In this document: piece after piece, positions 48,910-61,458 of the stretch
How the letters are laid out: the number at the start of each line of letters is the position of its first letter
Numbering within the stretch: position 1 is the first letter of the stretch
From: Stratiolaelaps scimitus
Taxonomy: Eukaryota; Arthropoda; Arachnida; Mesostigmata; Laelapidae
Length of the DNA: 64,000 bases
NCBI GenBank assembly: GCA_019614645.1
Contig: JABWDB010000035.1
Span: forward strand, 1,488,001 to 1,552,000
Reading direction: 5' to 3'
Translations under genes and position numbers: made by a program
Notes under the pieces: generated by a model
The model's input: the letters and a program-made list of their open reading frames with translations, nothing else
Database searches by the model: none
Told to the model about the DNA's origin: nothing

Positions 48910-51900
48910 GGCATAGCGAAGTAATGTTGATAGTAATCATATTAATAACAAGCTAACAGCGTTTCGCTTCACTATCGCATTCAGCTGAGTTGGCATTACA
49001 ACTGCGACTAATTTAAACATCAGTCAGCTGGCTCTCTTATCCATCTCCACGGGGGGCCGGTTGACGATGAGAACTCCAGTGGAGTGAATGCAGGCGATAT
49101 ATGTGTGTGTTCTTTTAGGTCCTTCGAGTGTCCTTTAAAAGGACGCTTACTCGTTCCTACCCTCTGCTTTCGGCCTGTCATCGATTCAGGCTAGCTTTTT
49201 TCTTTCTCTCCATTTCCAAATAACTTCTTTTGCATCGTCACCGCCTTTTCTATTATTGTTGTAACGTGTGTGGAATCACTTTCTGTTCGCCTTCCATCCA
49301 TCGGACAGGCTAGCAACTCCGCTATAGACCTATCTGAGGTCGCGAGGTGCGTCCGACTTCCGGAGCGTGTCCTCTTTTTCTTTTCTCTTAGCTGACCTTC
49401 AGCTTACTTCTTTATGGCAGGGGCCGGCGTCTCAGTTTGGCGGCACAGCGTGGCTAGCTAATGCGTACCTCTCTGAATACGGTTGCCGTGGAAGCAGCGT
49501 GCAGGATCACTATTTGTGATCGCCGGTTCGATCCCTGGTGTGAAATAGAGGAGAGCACCGTCTAGTGCTGGACAGCTGAGAGCGATGTAAATCACATCGA
49601 CCATATGATCTATCTCATCTGCCACGCATATGGGTGCCTTGGAGAATTGCGGATCTTGGTTCTGGACATGGGGGGCGGCCATGGTGTTGGCATGCTGACG
49701 CATGCCAACACCCCCCCCCCCATTGTTCATGTTCGGGCCTTGCGGAGGCTTGTGCAAATCTTCCGAATATAGCCATGTTCCGTTAGGACTCCTGTCAGAT
49801 AGTACGTCGTTTTACCGTGTTCTTTGTCAAACCGGTTGGTTAGTTCAAATATAAGACGTGGGGTCCAGGCCCTCCTCGTGTCCGCTCACTGGCTTCTCCA
49901 TTCCTAATCACTCCCTGACCTGATCTGCCTGAGGGCCGGATTTTTCCTAAAGCAAAGTTGTCGTTCAACCATGGTCACGCTTCGATGAATTTCAGCCAAG
50001 GCACCAACTAAACTATACCAATCACCGCTAGGGTCCCCACTATATTTTTTCACCATATATCTTCTCCTGCTACTACTAGCACTGTTATGTTATGATGGAC
50101 GTTCATTTGAAATTTCCGCTATTTGTTGTTGTTGTTGTTGTTGTTGTTAGATCTGTATGAACGGCTAATGAATCAAATCTCAGCTTCAATCTCTATGAGT
50201 GTATCAGTGTAAGCTTGTATGCACTTAGATATTACACTAAAATCTGAATCCCAACGTGGGCATAAGGGTACATCGTTCTTGTATCGTTAACGATGCCCGG
50301 CCGTGTCGCCATCCCATCCGCATACTTACATTGGGTCCAGTGGCCATACTCAAGCCATACTCTAGCCATCCGTAAAGTTGGAAATCCCGTCGTTGCGAAG
50401 TAGATCAGTGTAAACCCTTGGCCTTATGCAGCGGCATTGCTCAGTGTCAAGGGCAGCGACGACGAGCTAGTGATCCGCCTCTTATGCACCGGAACTCTCT
50501 AGCAGCTGACAATTATACACCACGAAGGTCAGAGAACGGTCGAGCGCAAGGACCCTTCACGTCGGATTAGTTCGGCAGAGGCCGAGGTACAATAAAGCCT
50601 CTTGCTACGCTGTTCGTTTGAAGATACACGGATGCTCTTCATCTCTCACTGGCGCCTCTATCTCTCTCATCTATTTATTCACACGCATGTATCCTCCCCA
50701 TACACTGGAGCGGGCTGCGGCAGCGGTCCTGCCAGCAGTTTGACCAGTGCGTACTATGAGTCTTAGCCTGAGTTCCTCTCATTTATTCGACACTAGCAAG
50801 CAAGCAAGCACACCAAACATGTGGCTCAATCGCAAATAATGAATCGGTCCACATGGATAAGGCACAAGCGTGATACGGGCCGAGCGTTCTTTCCGAGAAA
50901 GCTCTTACGTGTGCTGGTCTCATCAGTGGCACCGACTCTCGCTTGCAATTCAGTCGCGCCCTCTTACGAGACCATCGCTATGGGGTTCAGGGGTGCTTCG
51001 TCGACGGAGCGAACTTGAGCTCAATTATAACAGCACAAAAGGGACTCTCGTCCCTATTGCCCGCCTGTACGCGACGCGACCCGCAGCGCTTGCGGGTCCT
51101 CGATATGTCGACTAAACGATACACTTCAGAAACAGAGCGCAGCCGAAGCGGAATAGCGGTCACGAGGCTACATCTCCCGAGTCGCACCCTGCTGCTGCTG
51201 CTAGTAGTGTAAGCTGCCTCCGCTGCTGCTGCTGCTGTTCCTGGTGCTGACCCTAGAGTCCTTATTAACGAAGGCACCAGCTTCCGCCAGGCCTCTGAAG
51301 ACCATGCAACCGACAGGCCGTCGGACAGGCCCGTCTCCCCCTCTCGCTTAGCGACTTTGCGAATGGGCGAATCAACTGTCCAGCGGGTCAACCACGGGCG
51401 GGCAGCGCGCTCCGCTATCGTACCAGCAGCAGCTGGCTGCATTTCTGCTCAGCAGCGCTCAGTCAGTGTATTTTGTAACCCGACAGCGCCGGGCCCCAGA
51501 AGAACACTATCATATTCCACACACTCCACGCGTACACACCGTACTACTAGTGGTAGTAGATAGTAGTGGTAGTACCAGCAACAGCAGAGCTAAACGACAA
51601 AGGCGTGCTGGGGCATCGAGTCTCTTTCCTTGTTTGTACACGTCTGTAGCGACCACGAGGACTCGAGGCGGGTTGGGTAACCCCGATAGTTCCATAGATA
51701 CCCCTGGGACTGGGACTGTCCCATGCCGTCACATTGTCGTACTATGGGAATATATTAAGACAAGTGAGCAGAATGCACACTTCCTGATATACCTTTTCCC
51801 TTCCTCATAACGGACAAAAGTGTATTATGCACGCGTACATACCTACATATTATACACACATACACGCTTACATAACTGCAACGATATCATCCCGCCTTGC

Positions 51901-54000
51901 ACGTCGCCTGAGACCGCTCGAAAAAAGCGCCATGAGGCTCATTGCTCTCTAACACCGACTGAGCTTGAAGGACAAAAAAAGACTATACGTCTTAGACCCA
52001 TGGGATAGAACAGAGGAAGCAGTGGGCAACGGAGGATTCATCAGTGCACCAGTCCCCCGTGTTCAGCTATAGCGGGCCGACTCGTGCCACCGTGAACAGA
52101 GAGAAGTTTTGCCGGTAGATGCTGGCGGCGGTCGGATAACGGCATACGCCCCTTGAAGCCACCTTTATGTCAGTTGCGACAGCTAACTCGTAGGTGATAG
52201 CGCCAAGGCTTCAACTTTCCCTTTACGCATTACAGTGTATACACACACAGGGTATGTGTAGCCTAGCTAGATGTACGGCTACGGGTGCTCCTCACCTCTC
52301 TCTCTCTTTCTCTCTGATCCTCTGACTTTTTTAGTCCAATTTATTTCTGACGAAAATGCTAAGCGGAGTTCCCTAAACCCCACAAGAGACTTGAATATCA
52401 CAGGAATATTCAACTAGATCATTCTGCCTTACACATTTCGCTCATGCTGATCGAATGCACGTGATTCGGCACTCATGTACAATACTTCGAGATGTGAGCT
52501 ATTGATTATCACATGACATTATCAATCTGCGTGCAGGTTTTAATGACCAAGCGGTTTCTATTCAGCAGGGTTATTAAGAAAAGGGAATAATTACCATTAA
52601 TAACACCGGTTAGAAAAAAAGGCTACTTCGTCAATTTCAAGCTAAACTAGCAGCTCCTAAGACATGGTGATGGTTATTATTGGAGGAAAAACATTTGTGA
52701 TTCTGACAAACCATGCTGGTATAATAGTCACTAATGTAGGCCTCTTATGTATTCAGTATAATCTGATGCGAATCAGTCCCGGCTGTACAATGAGTTTTGG
52801 CCAGACGTGATCTTGCACGCAATGCACATCCATGAATATATGACGATATGTTTTAAAATAGTAACTTATGCATCCACCTCATGTTCAACTTATCTAAAAC
52901 TTACCCGAAAATTGCAGCTTATCCAACCGCAGAACGGAACAGTATTGTCCCGCGATCTCGCCACACATTCTCCCGTACTAATCTGGTTATGCCGACAACA
53001 TCTTGGCTTCTTCATTTTCGTTACGATCTTATGGTGACCGAGCAAACCGCGCAAGCGATCATAATTAAAAGGCATTGACAATCAGGAACAGCAGCAGCAG
53101 CAGCTGCGCGAAACACTGCACCCATATCATGTACAGACCGATCCCAACAGGCAGCGAATAGGCAAACATTTATCTAACATCACGCAGATAAATCGCTAGA
53201 ATATACCCATTTATTTGTCTATCTATTTGTCTCTATATACAAATTATACGTCGATGTACAAAAGTCCTCGCACGATTATGGGCCTATACGACAATTACGG
53301 GCGTCATAGTGAAGTGTAGGTCAGCCCGAGGCATCTCTCCAGTATCTGCAGACGCCACCTTTGTCGAGTCGTCAGAGCCAGTGACTTTTTTTTTAGCGGT
53401 GCTTCTTTTCTCCTGTTCTTTGCTATGAGAGAATCCGCCATGAAAATGGAACGCCTGGAGTCCAAGACGGCCCGGGATAAAAATGACGAAAACAACTCGC
53501 CTGATTGGTAGGACTACTGCGCAGGGGGAGCCTCAGTGGACGAGGATAACATGTTTCACGGGACTGACCAGAGGGAGATCTCTATCAGAGGCAGTAACAG
53601 CATCATGCGAAATAACAGTACGTTCAAGCGGTCGTCTAATCCCTGATCTCTAGGTACACAGCGGTGAGTTACATGGCGACATATGATCACAAGAAGGATA
53701 TGCCGCTATAGGTCGCATTATTGTGCGTCAATATTATGCACGGGTGACACTCTAGAGGCATACATAAAATAGTAGATGAGCTCACACACACACGTATATA
53801 TTTATATATATATATGTAACAGGGAGTTCCACTTTCTGTAGACTGCATCAGTGCCACAACGGAAACGGCCATGACGACGAAGGCTACGACTTATATAATG
53901 CGACTAATATATATATATATATATATAAAAAAATATATATATTTTTTTTTATTAGCTTGTTCTGTCACTATTACAACCCATACCGGCAATGGAACACACC
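48910..54000. other. No recognised gene
   Basis: It holds a SINE-like element (49.4 kb), a hairpin plus C-run (49683-49721), a TTG run (50125-50150), CTG runs near 51188 and 51220, and an A/T-rich fold-back at 53903-53955. No supported coding frame is seen. Confidence 0.45.
49440..49560 (+). repeat. tRNA-derived SINE-like element
   Basis: GCGTGGCTAGCTAATGCGTA is A-box-like and GCCGGTTCGATCCCTGG carries a B box at 49525-49535. The spacing of about 70 bp is right for a tRNA head. The downstream body does not match SINE-A or SINE-B. Confidence 0.5.
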
Positions 54001-54743
54001 TATAACTGCCACTCCAGAAACTTCCAGCTTCTTCGTCAGAGAGACATCGGAGAGGTCTCTGCTACCGCGTTGCCAGAGCCAGTTTTGCCAGTGAATGAAA
54101 GACGCTCGTGGTCCTAATGCTGGCCACGAGGACCGACGGGTTCGACAAGTAGGCCAAACAGGCAGGACAGACGACAGGTCATCTCCCGCCCGCCCTCCCC
54201 CGTAGCGCTCGCAGCGACGTGACAGCACACGTGGGCCGCGGCAAACACAGCAAATGCTGTGGTCCTTCCCGCTTGAATGTGAGCAAACGTCTGTCTGTCT
54301 GCGTGATCGTTGTGTCGCGTTCGTGGTTGCCGTTGTTGTCGTCGTCGTCGTCGGGTGAACGAACTTTCTTCATGTTCATTTGGTAGCGTTCGCTCTGCTA
54401 CCAGTGGTGATGCTGGTGGCTGTTGCCCGCTCTGGCCCTGTATCTCTATGTCCGAGCGTTTGTCTCTCTCTCTCTCCGTTGGCTCCTTTCTCTATTGCTG
54501 CTGCTGCTGCTGTTGCTGCTGCAATTCACTCTTTGATACTCTGCTGATGACGGTGAGGACGAGCGATGTTGCCGGCGGCAGCGGCAGCTCGCGGAGTATT
54601 ATTAAAGCTGGCAGTCGGCTTCGCTTGTCCACCAGCAGTGTTCCTGCTGCTGCTGCAGCTACTGCTGCCGCCTCTGCCTGGCCTGTATAAGTCTACCAAA
54701 GGGAAGGCAGCAGAGGCGCAAGTATCAAGAACAACAACAACAG

Positions 54744-54777
<34 letters not shown>

Positions 54778-55295
54778 TGAGATGAGTAGTAGTATTGTAA
54801 TAGTGAGAGAGCAAGCGATCCGAACAATGACAACAGAGTCAATTGCGTAACCGCTTACCACAGAATCATACGCTGAGATAGAGACCGCTCTCCGCAGCGC
54901 TTATTCGTGCTGTCTGCCACAGCTGCGCTGCCAGGGTGGCCGTAGTCGATGCGCGCAATTGCAGCTTTAGCAAGAGCAGCATCTTCATCAACAACAGACA
55001 AACAGACCAATAGATAGGAAGTAGCAGAGACGAAGGACTCACGCACACACACATAGACAAACCCATACATAGACAGATTGCTACGAGCTACCACAGCCAC
55101 CAAGCAGCGAGCTGAGATGATCCGTAATATCGAGTGGAGGGAAAATGGTGGTGGTGGTAGTGCTGCTGCTGCTGCTGCTGATGCTTTATTGCCAGGTCAT
55201 GTGGTCGACGTTTGAGGCTTGCAGCGTGTACTCCGGCAGCCAGCGAGACCGCGCTAGCCACCGCTAACGTGCAGCTAAACGGGCAAGCTGACTGA

Positions 55296-55577
55296 ATGAC
55301 TGACAGCGGGGCCAGCGGGGCCGACGACGAGGGACGAAGCTTCGAAATGAGACGAACGCAAATGATGAACGGAGCCCGACGCCGGCCTGATCTGATGCGT
55401 TCGGCTGAACCCTCGATGAACGCGCTTGGCTTGAATGCGACCGCCCAGCCCCCCCACCCCTCGTCGCCCACCCTCTTCCGGGACAATCTTTTTTCTGCGT
55501 CAGAGGCCGCTCTTCATGAGGTCCCTTGTTGTCAATCTGTTAAAAGTTCGTTGCTACTGCGTTCGTCATCGTCGTGA
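55296..55577 (+). CDS. Uncharacterised ORF, 93 aa, possible first exon
   Basis: An ATG opens a frame starting MTDSGASGADDEGRSFE with high G+C at third positions, like the KMT5A exon, in a GC-rich section. The Kozak context is weak (T at -3). No family is recognised. It could be a first exon or 5' leader of an unidentified gene, or chance in GC-rich DNA. Confidence 0.22.
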   Translation: MTDSGASGADDEGRSFEMRRTQMMNGARRRPDLMRSAEPSMNALGLNATAQPPHPSSPTLFRDNLFSASEAALHEVPCCQSVKSSLLLRSSSS

Positions 55578-56170
55578 TTGTCATAATCGTCATTTCCATT
55601 TGTCGTTTTTTTTTTCTTGCTTGCTTCTCGAGTGTAACGTAACATAAACATCACTAAGATAATGAGCGATGAAGAGAGCGATAGAGAGAGAGAGAAATAG
55701 GCGAGAGGCGGATATAAGTGTACAGACAAATAAACAGAGGGATCGACAATAATCAGAAAGGGGGTGACCATTCACAGGGCCGCCGCCGAAGGCGAGCTCC
55801 TTACCCCCCCTGCCCCCACCCAGTAAGAAAGAACAGTCAGCTGTCTTTGTTGCACCCCCCAGTCACACTAGTGAAAGTCATACATCGGCGCCACTGACCA
55901 CGTCCGCTTTATTTATTCTCGATGCGCTGTTCCTGCCGCTGTTCGCGCGGCAGTTGGAGTCGGAGTGATCTGGGAGTCGTGGTGGCGCCGCCGCCGCTCC
56001 AGTCCCCGCTTCAGCTCGCTCAATCGTATAATATATATATATATATCCTCAATGGTCGCCGGCGTCATCATCATATGTTTAGCCAGAAAGAGCAATCATC
56101 GTCGTTCGCCACCCATTTAGTCAGAAATCAGTCTCAGCGTCATTGTCATCAACGCCGATTACCGTTGGAT

Positions 56171-56197
56171 GGTCGGTCGGTCGGTCGGTCGGTCGGT
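56171..56197. repeat. (GGTC)n tetranucleotide run
   Basis: Six to seven tandem GGTC units, just upstream of the CCG run. Confidence 0.92.
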
Positions 56198-56251
56198 AGC
56201 TCTTTTGTTCGAGCGATCGCGCCGAACCGCATGCTGGGTCTTGTGTACATT

Positions 56252-56254
56252 CAC

Positions 56255-56292
<38 letters not shown>
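56252..56292. repeat. (CCG)n trinucleotide run
   Basis: About 13 CCG/CCGCC units, the longest GC-rich triplet run in the window. It is read in no supported frame. Confidence 0.92.
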
Positions 56293-58073
56293 ACAACTCA
56301 TTGAGGACCAGTGACTGCCTCGAAAAGAAGTACCTGCCAGCCGCCGCCGGAATGGATCTTCTTATTAGTTGCTATGTCGTTCGTCTATTAGCTGCTGGTT
56401 CTGCGGTCCCTCTGTTACCCTCCTTTAGACCAGGGAATCGACAACACGATGCCAACAACAACCACAACAACAACAGCGGCAAGAGCTGCTGACGACGGCG
56501 ACAATAACTACCAGAACATTATCATAGTAGCACTAGATGAACTGGACCCGACTATAATGCGCGGACGGACAGTGCTACAACAACAACAGCCACAACAACA
56601 ACGAGGACTGCCGCCGCCGTGGCCATCGTTGCAGTAGGCGCACCGGCTCCGGACAGAATCGACGGACGCAGGGTAAGCAAGAACAACAACAACAACAACA
56701 ACAGCAATAATAATAACAACAACAACGCCAGTAGTCTCACCGGTAGTATTCCAGCCATTTACATCAGTGGCGTCGTTGAACAGCAACAACAACAACAACA
56801 ACACAGATCCTGTTGCGATGAGATCTGCCGAGCTCTGCTTTGCCTGTTGTTTTTGTGCTGTATCGTGACGAGATGTCCTCTCTAATAATGTTGTTCATTT
56901 TTCCTCCGACTTCCTTCCAGCACCTCCTTCCTCATCGTTCGCAGGCAACAGCAACAGCATCGGCTGTAGTTGTCATTCCTACCAGATATGACGAGACAAA
57001 AGCATCAGCAGTACAGGCAGAGCTAGCGTCAACACTGTGAAGAGCCACCCTGCAGAATGGTCATTCGACAAACGCGGTCTCTCCCTTTTTCTCTCATAAA
57101 GACATAGAGACACGGTCTGTCCTTCCACGGAGCGTCGCCGCGAGTGCTCATAGCGTTGCGGGAATGGTCACGTCTCGCCATGTTGTGACGCCGATATGCC
57201 GGGGCTATATATATATACTTGTCAGCTATGTGTGTTGCTATACCCGTAACAGTGGTATAACACTATCATATTATGCAGAACTGGTAGAGTGAATCAGACT
57301 CAATCAGAACCGGCGCATAGAGCGTACAGCATTGCGATATCTGGCCGACAGCGGCTGGCAGCGGCGCCGCCGGTGGCTATTCTTCCTGAGCTATCTTCAC
57401 GTTGTTGTTGTTGTTGTTGTTGTTGCCGTTGCCATCGTTGTCATTATAACATCAATAAGCCAGCGGGCATCATCAGTCGCTTGGCGCCGTCACGCTATGC
57501 GGTGACCACACCTCCGTCTCAGACCGCCAACAACAGCAACATCAATGACAGCAACAGCAGTTCATCCAAGTGGTGACCAAAGCGCACAGCCGGAGCAGCA
57601 GCCGGAGCCAGGGCATGATGAGTATAAGTAACACGAAGTAACATGCACAGCAAACTAACTAGCTACCGCCCCCAGACAAGAAAACACACTTCATATAACA
57701 GGGTGCGTAGTCGTCACCGCGTCCGCTGATGATCTCCGACGTCTCCACTCATCGTCGACGTCCGACTGTCCAGCCACTCAGTATTCGGCACACGAGCGCC
57801 CACCGGGATTGCCCACGTATCGATCGCCTATCTCCATCGAACAGGCGGCAACGGGGGCCATCGTTATATATTCAATGAATTGAATTTTGCTGTCGATTGC
57901 CGCTATACCGCCGGCACCGCCGGCATCATTTCTCCTATTACTTTGTGTTGATGTGCTCTCTATTGAAACAAACCATCGGAACATCTCTTGTATTTGTTCC
58001 GCGCCCTCTTCGGACGCTTTCTGCCCCACGGCCACGTCAATGTGACACTTGTCGACAACTCACTTTCCCTGTG

Positions 58074-58478
58074 TCAACAGTATTCGTATGAGCTACTGTT
58101 CACACGAACTCGCCGGACGCAAGAAGAAGACGCCCAAAGCTGTTCCATAATATCATTCGGTCCCAATTCGGTCTTATTGATGTCTCTTCCAGCTTCTACA
58201 GATCCGGCTCGAGAACGCTCGGTGATGCTAGTCAGTAAGGTGTCAACAGCGGAGCCATAACATTCGATGAGAGATGCTATGCCAGCCAGTTGTTGGCAGT
58301 GTTTTCGAGTTAATCGCAGTGCTGAATCGCATTCGTGTCTCTGCTCTGCCGTCCACCCTGTCAATGAAAACCAAGCGGGTCCTCCGTGAGCAAGGCGGGC
58401 GCCAATAACATCAGACAGCTGACCGGCGCCAACGAACGAGTGTCTTTGCGTGTGCGACTTACTGATTTCTACAGACAT
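58074..58478 (-). CDS. Uncharacterised ORF, 134 aa
   Basis: This is an ATG-initiated open frame ending TGA at 58074. The second half (from about WTAEQRHECDSALR) has coding-like composition, with many codons starting in purine. A perfect GTAAGT donor lies just inside the start (GT at 58462-58461) and a pyrimidine-rich acceptor TTTTCATTGACAG at 58358. The 58074-58357 part may therefore be a terminal exon, but no upstream frame of matching phase was found. No domain is recognised. Confidence 0.25.
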   Translation of the reverse strand: MSVEISKSHTQRHSFVGAGQLSDVIGARLAHGGPAWFSLTGWTAEQRHECDSALRLTRKHCQQLAGIASLIECYGSAVDTLLTSITERSRAGSVEAGRDINKTELGPNDIMEQLWASSSCVRRVRVNSSSYEYC

Positions 58479-58600
58479 CAGTGGTTACTGCTGCTGCTGG
58501 CGGCGGTGCTGCTGCTGCTGCTGCTACTGTTACAACGATGGAAGCTCCGCACCAACAAGACAAGTAGATACGCGCATAGTTAAATACCCACATGAGAGAG

Positions 58601-59743
58601 CTTCGCGAATGGCGAATAAGCATGCTTGGCTGCCCCCCAGTGTCCGAGTGAAAAACGCCGTGAGAAGGAAACACCGAACAAGGACAACGAAACGAGCACT
58701 GCTACTACGGTTGGTTATGCATGGCGTTCTGGTGGGGCAGGCCAGTCAATCAGTCTGTGAATCGGTCAGCCAATCAGTGGCTATCAAGGCTCCGTTGTTT
58801 TCCTCAAGAGAAAACACGACATGTGTAAGAGAGACACACAGAGAGAAAGAGAAAGAGAGAGATTGTGTCCTTGAGGTAATGAGTGTCAACTAGCGTCATC
58901 CCAGTCAGTCATCGAGCGTAAACGACGTTTCGAGGTGAATTTCACAACACAAGAAAATGCACACATATACGCGTACGTCGGACGTTAAGAACGACGTGAA
59001 GATGGTAGCACTAACGAGAGCACAATGGACAGAAAATGCTGAAATTAATACAGTTCTTGAGGATCATCTGCCTTCTTGATGAGATTATACGTGTGTGTAT
59101 ATAGATATATATATATGTGTGCGTGTTGTCATTTTCGGAGTCAGGGCGATTCGACACAGATGTAATATAGAGTAGTCATAATGGTACAGCGCAGGCCATT
59201 TTTCGAGGACAAAAACCTTTTTAGCGATGCGTCTGCCGTTGATAGTCGTAAAACCTTTGTCATTGGAGGTTAGGATAATTGTATATATCGATATATATAC
59301 AAAATTATATATGGGGGCGTTTCTCCTCGCGCATTGTGGACCTGCGGCACTACGGGCAAGCGAATTGATAATACGGACTATATATATAAATATATATATA
59401 TTGCCTCGATGCTAAAAGGCGCTGAATATCATTGAGCCAGGTAACAACACTGCCAAAATGATATTCTGTGCTTTTGAGGTTCAACCCTCTGAGGTGCGCC
59501 TCTCTACGAAAAAGCTTTGTGGATTCTCAGGAAGGTTCGCAGTTAACAAACTTGTTGATATTAAAAATCTCGACACAAATATGTCCCTCTGTTTCCGACT
59601 GCGAGTCATTTCCATTGTTTAATCGTTCGATATTCTGTATATGCAATGTTTCAAAGAAAGTGGTTTCTCTATCTGCATTCTACAACAAATCGAGACAAGT
59701 CCACCGGCAGGTCAAAGCGTCTTTCATTAATCGAAATACGACC
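58601..59743. other. No recognised gene
   Basis: A GA-rich stretch (58828-58862) and TA tracts near 59100, 59285 and 59380 are seen. The frame of the 59744 model stays open leftwards to about 59468 without another ATG, so its 5' leader may lie here. Confidence 0.4.
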
Positions 59744-60590
59744 ATGTTGAACAGGACGAGCTTGCAGAAGCCCAGAAAAGAAGAACGAAGTAAGTTTTTC
59801 GTAATGATGGAAGGCTACAAAATGGCTGAAGCAGTGAGCGGAAGCTTCAACAGGAGGCGACGTCGAGGGCGTGTTCTAAAGAGCTGGGACTGGGACACCC
59901 AGTAATCTTCCAACCGAGCTAGCACAGGTTAGCAGGGTCCGCTCGCCACTCTCGCATCACCCATTAAATATTTCCTCCTACGAACAATATTCCCTCTGCA
60001 TCCGTTAGAAATAGCCTCACCTCGCTCCAAAACCGGCCACGAATTCAAGAGATGCAAGATACCAACGGCGGACCATTTGCGACGAGCCGTAAGATGCTAC
60101 TTGAACATGATTCAAGCCCGAACTATGACGATAATGGAGAAAATATCAAACATCGCCCGAACGAATTTAGCCTCTAAGTTGGACTACGTATTCTCATTAT
60201 CTAGCGCTTTAAAGAAATCACACCTTTCAGGTAAATGTTTGCATATTGGCCAGTTGTAGAAGAAATGACCCGCTGATTGGGTCATTCGTTTGTTGGTTTA
60301 TTTATTGGGTTTTTTTTTCTTTACAATACTTTAGCGATTTTTCATTTTCTGTATACAACGCTTACATAGAACAGGTATGCTGCATAAAGCAATATTGTGC
60401 CGGCGTCGAACAGCAGCCTCCTCTGTACAATGAGCCGTCCACCACCATCAAAAGTCTCAGTAATTCATCTTCGCCAAATGATCATCATTATTATTTTTAT
60501 AATAATAGTATGTATACAGGCATATGTTGCTACAAACAAATATTGCCTATATGTATATATATATATATATGTAATCTATGTACAGCATGA
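59744..60590 (+). CDS. Uncharacterised three-exon gene model, 162 aa
   Basis: The model joins 59744-59789, 60009-60230 and 60370-60590. The ATG has A at -3. The first donor is CGAA/GTAAGT, the first acceptor TCCGTTAG/AA, the second donor TTTCAG/GTAAAT, and the second acceptor follows a long T-rich run and reads ACATAG/AA. Both junctions are phase 1 and the frame stays open throughout. The introns are short (219 and 139 bp). The product is basic near the N-terminus, with a helical-looking stretch containing MIQARTMTIMEKI. I recognise no domain. The last codons run through a (TA)n tract, which is unusual for coding DNA, so the true 3' end may differ. An AATAAA lies at about 61049. The model converges with KMT5A. 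Support is splice phase only, so it could be chance. Confidence 0.35.
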
Positions 60591-60901
60591 ACATTGTTTG
60601 TGTGTTGGCAGTGGAGGAACACAATGCAATAGCTTATTGCATCTTGATAATTATCGAAATACAAGTAATTGTAACAGCAGTTACAGTTGGCAAGGGTCGT
60701 GATAGTGTTCTATTGCCGACAATCTTCCACCTTGAGGAGTTTTGACGGCAGCTTCACTACCAAGTGCCTTCGCTCGTACTTGCTGTCGTTGTTGTCTCGT
60801 TGCATTCGTCGCAATACGAACGTTTGAGGATCGCTCGCCAGTTCGCATAAAACGTAGGAGGGAACGCGACACGCAATAGCCTGACAACAAGTGACTCTAC
60901 A

Positions 60902-60939
<38 letters not shown>

Positions 60940-61458
60940 CTATATATATATATATCTATATATATATATGTATGTGTGAGTGGGGTATGTGTGTTTGTGA
61001 TTATGTATAAGTGGTGTCTTCTAGATCCGTCGATCGTCAACTGTGGGAAATAAAGCATGATGCAAACCTCATATTCGTTTGTATGTCGTGCAAGTTGTAC
61101 AGTGCATGTTGTATCCATCCTCGTTGTTATAGTTAACCTTGCAGCTTTCGGGGCGTAGGTATTTTTTGTGTACAGGTTTATCAGCCTGTCGCGCGGAACC
61201 GTTCGAAGGTGAAACCATATTTGTTAATGGACACCTGAGCAAGGCAGAACATCCCGCGATCCTGCGCGAGACTTACCGTAGAGGGGGGGGCATAGTTAAC
61301 GCGTCGCCCGCGAAGACAGAAGCGTAGATTTCTAGAACAATAATTCCTCACTTCGCGTTAAGCGCAGCCGCCCTGGCCGCGATTCTTGTCAAATGTTGAT
61401 AAATGTCAAACGGGTGAAGCAAGCACGGAAGGAACATTTCGTGATACATTTTGGTAAT
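60591..61458. other. Gap between convergent models
   Basis: It contains a compound TA tract (60903-60970) and a plus-strand AATAAA near 61049. No coding sequence is recognised. Part could be 3' untranslated sequence of KMT5A (minus) or of the plus-strand model. Confidence 0.45.
60903..60970. repeat. (TA)n microsatellite
   Basis: A TA tract broken by G and C at several positions. Confidence 0.95.

Larger units (their letters stand above)
54001..58600. other. GC-rich, trinucleotide-repeat-rich section
   Basis: Trinucleotide arrays recur: CTG (54497-54521), TGC (55160-55182), CCG (56252-56292), AAC/AAT (56683-56735), CAA (56780-56802), GTT (57400-57428) and CTG (58487-58535). A TCGG tetranucleotide run lies at 56171-56197 and a TA tract at 54747-54774. 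Such density in GC-rich DNA often marks exons with homopolymer tracts or promoters, but only weak ORFs can be pointed to. Confidence 0.45.
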
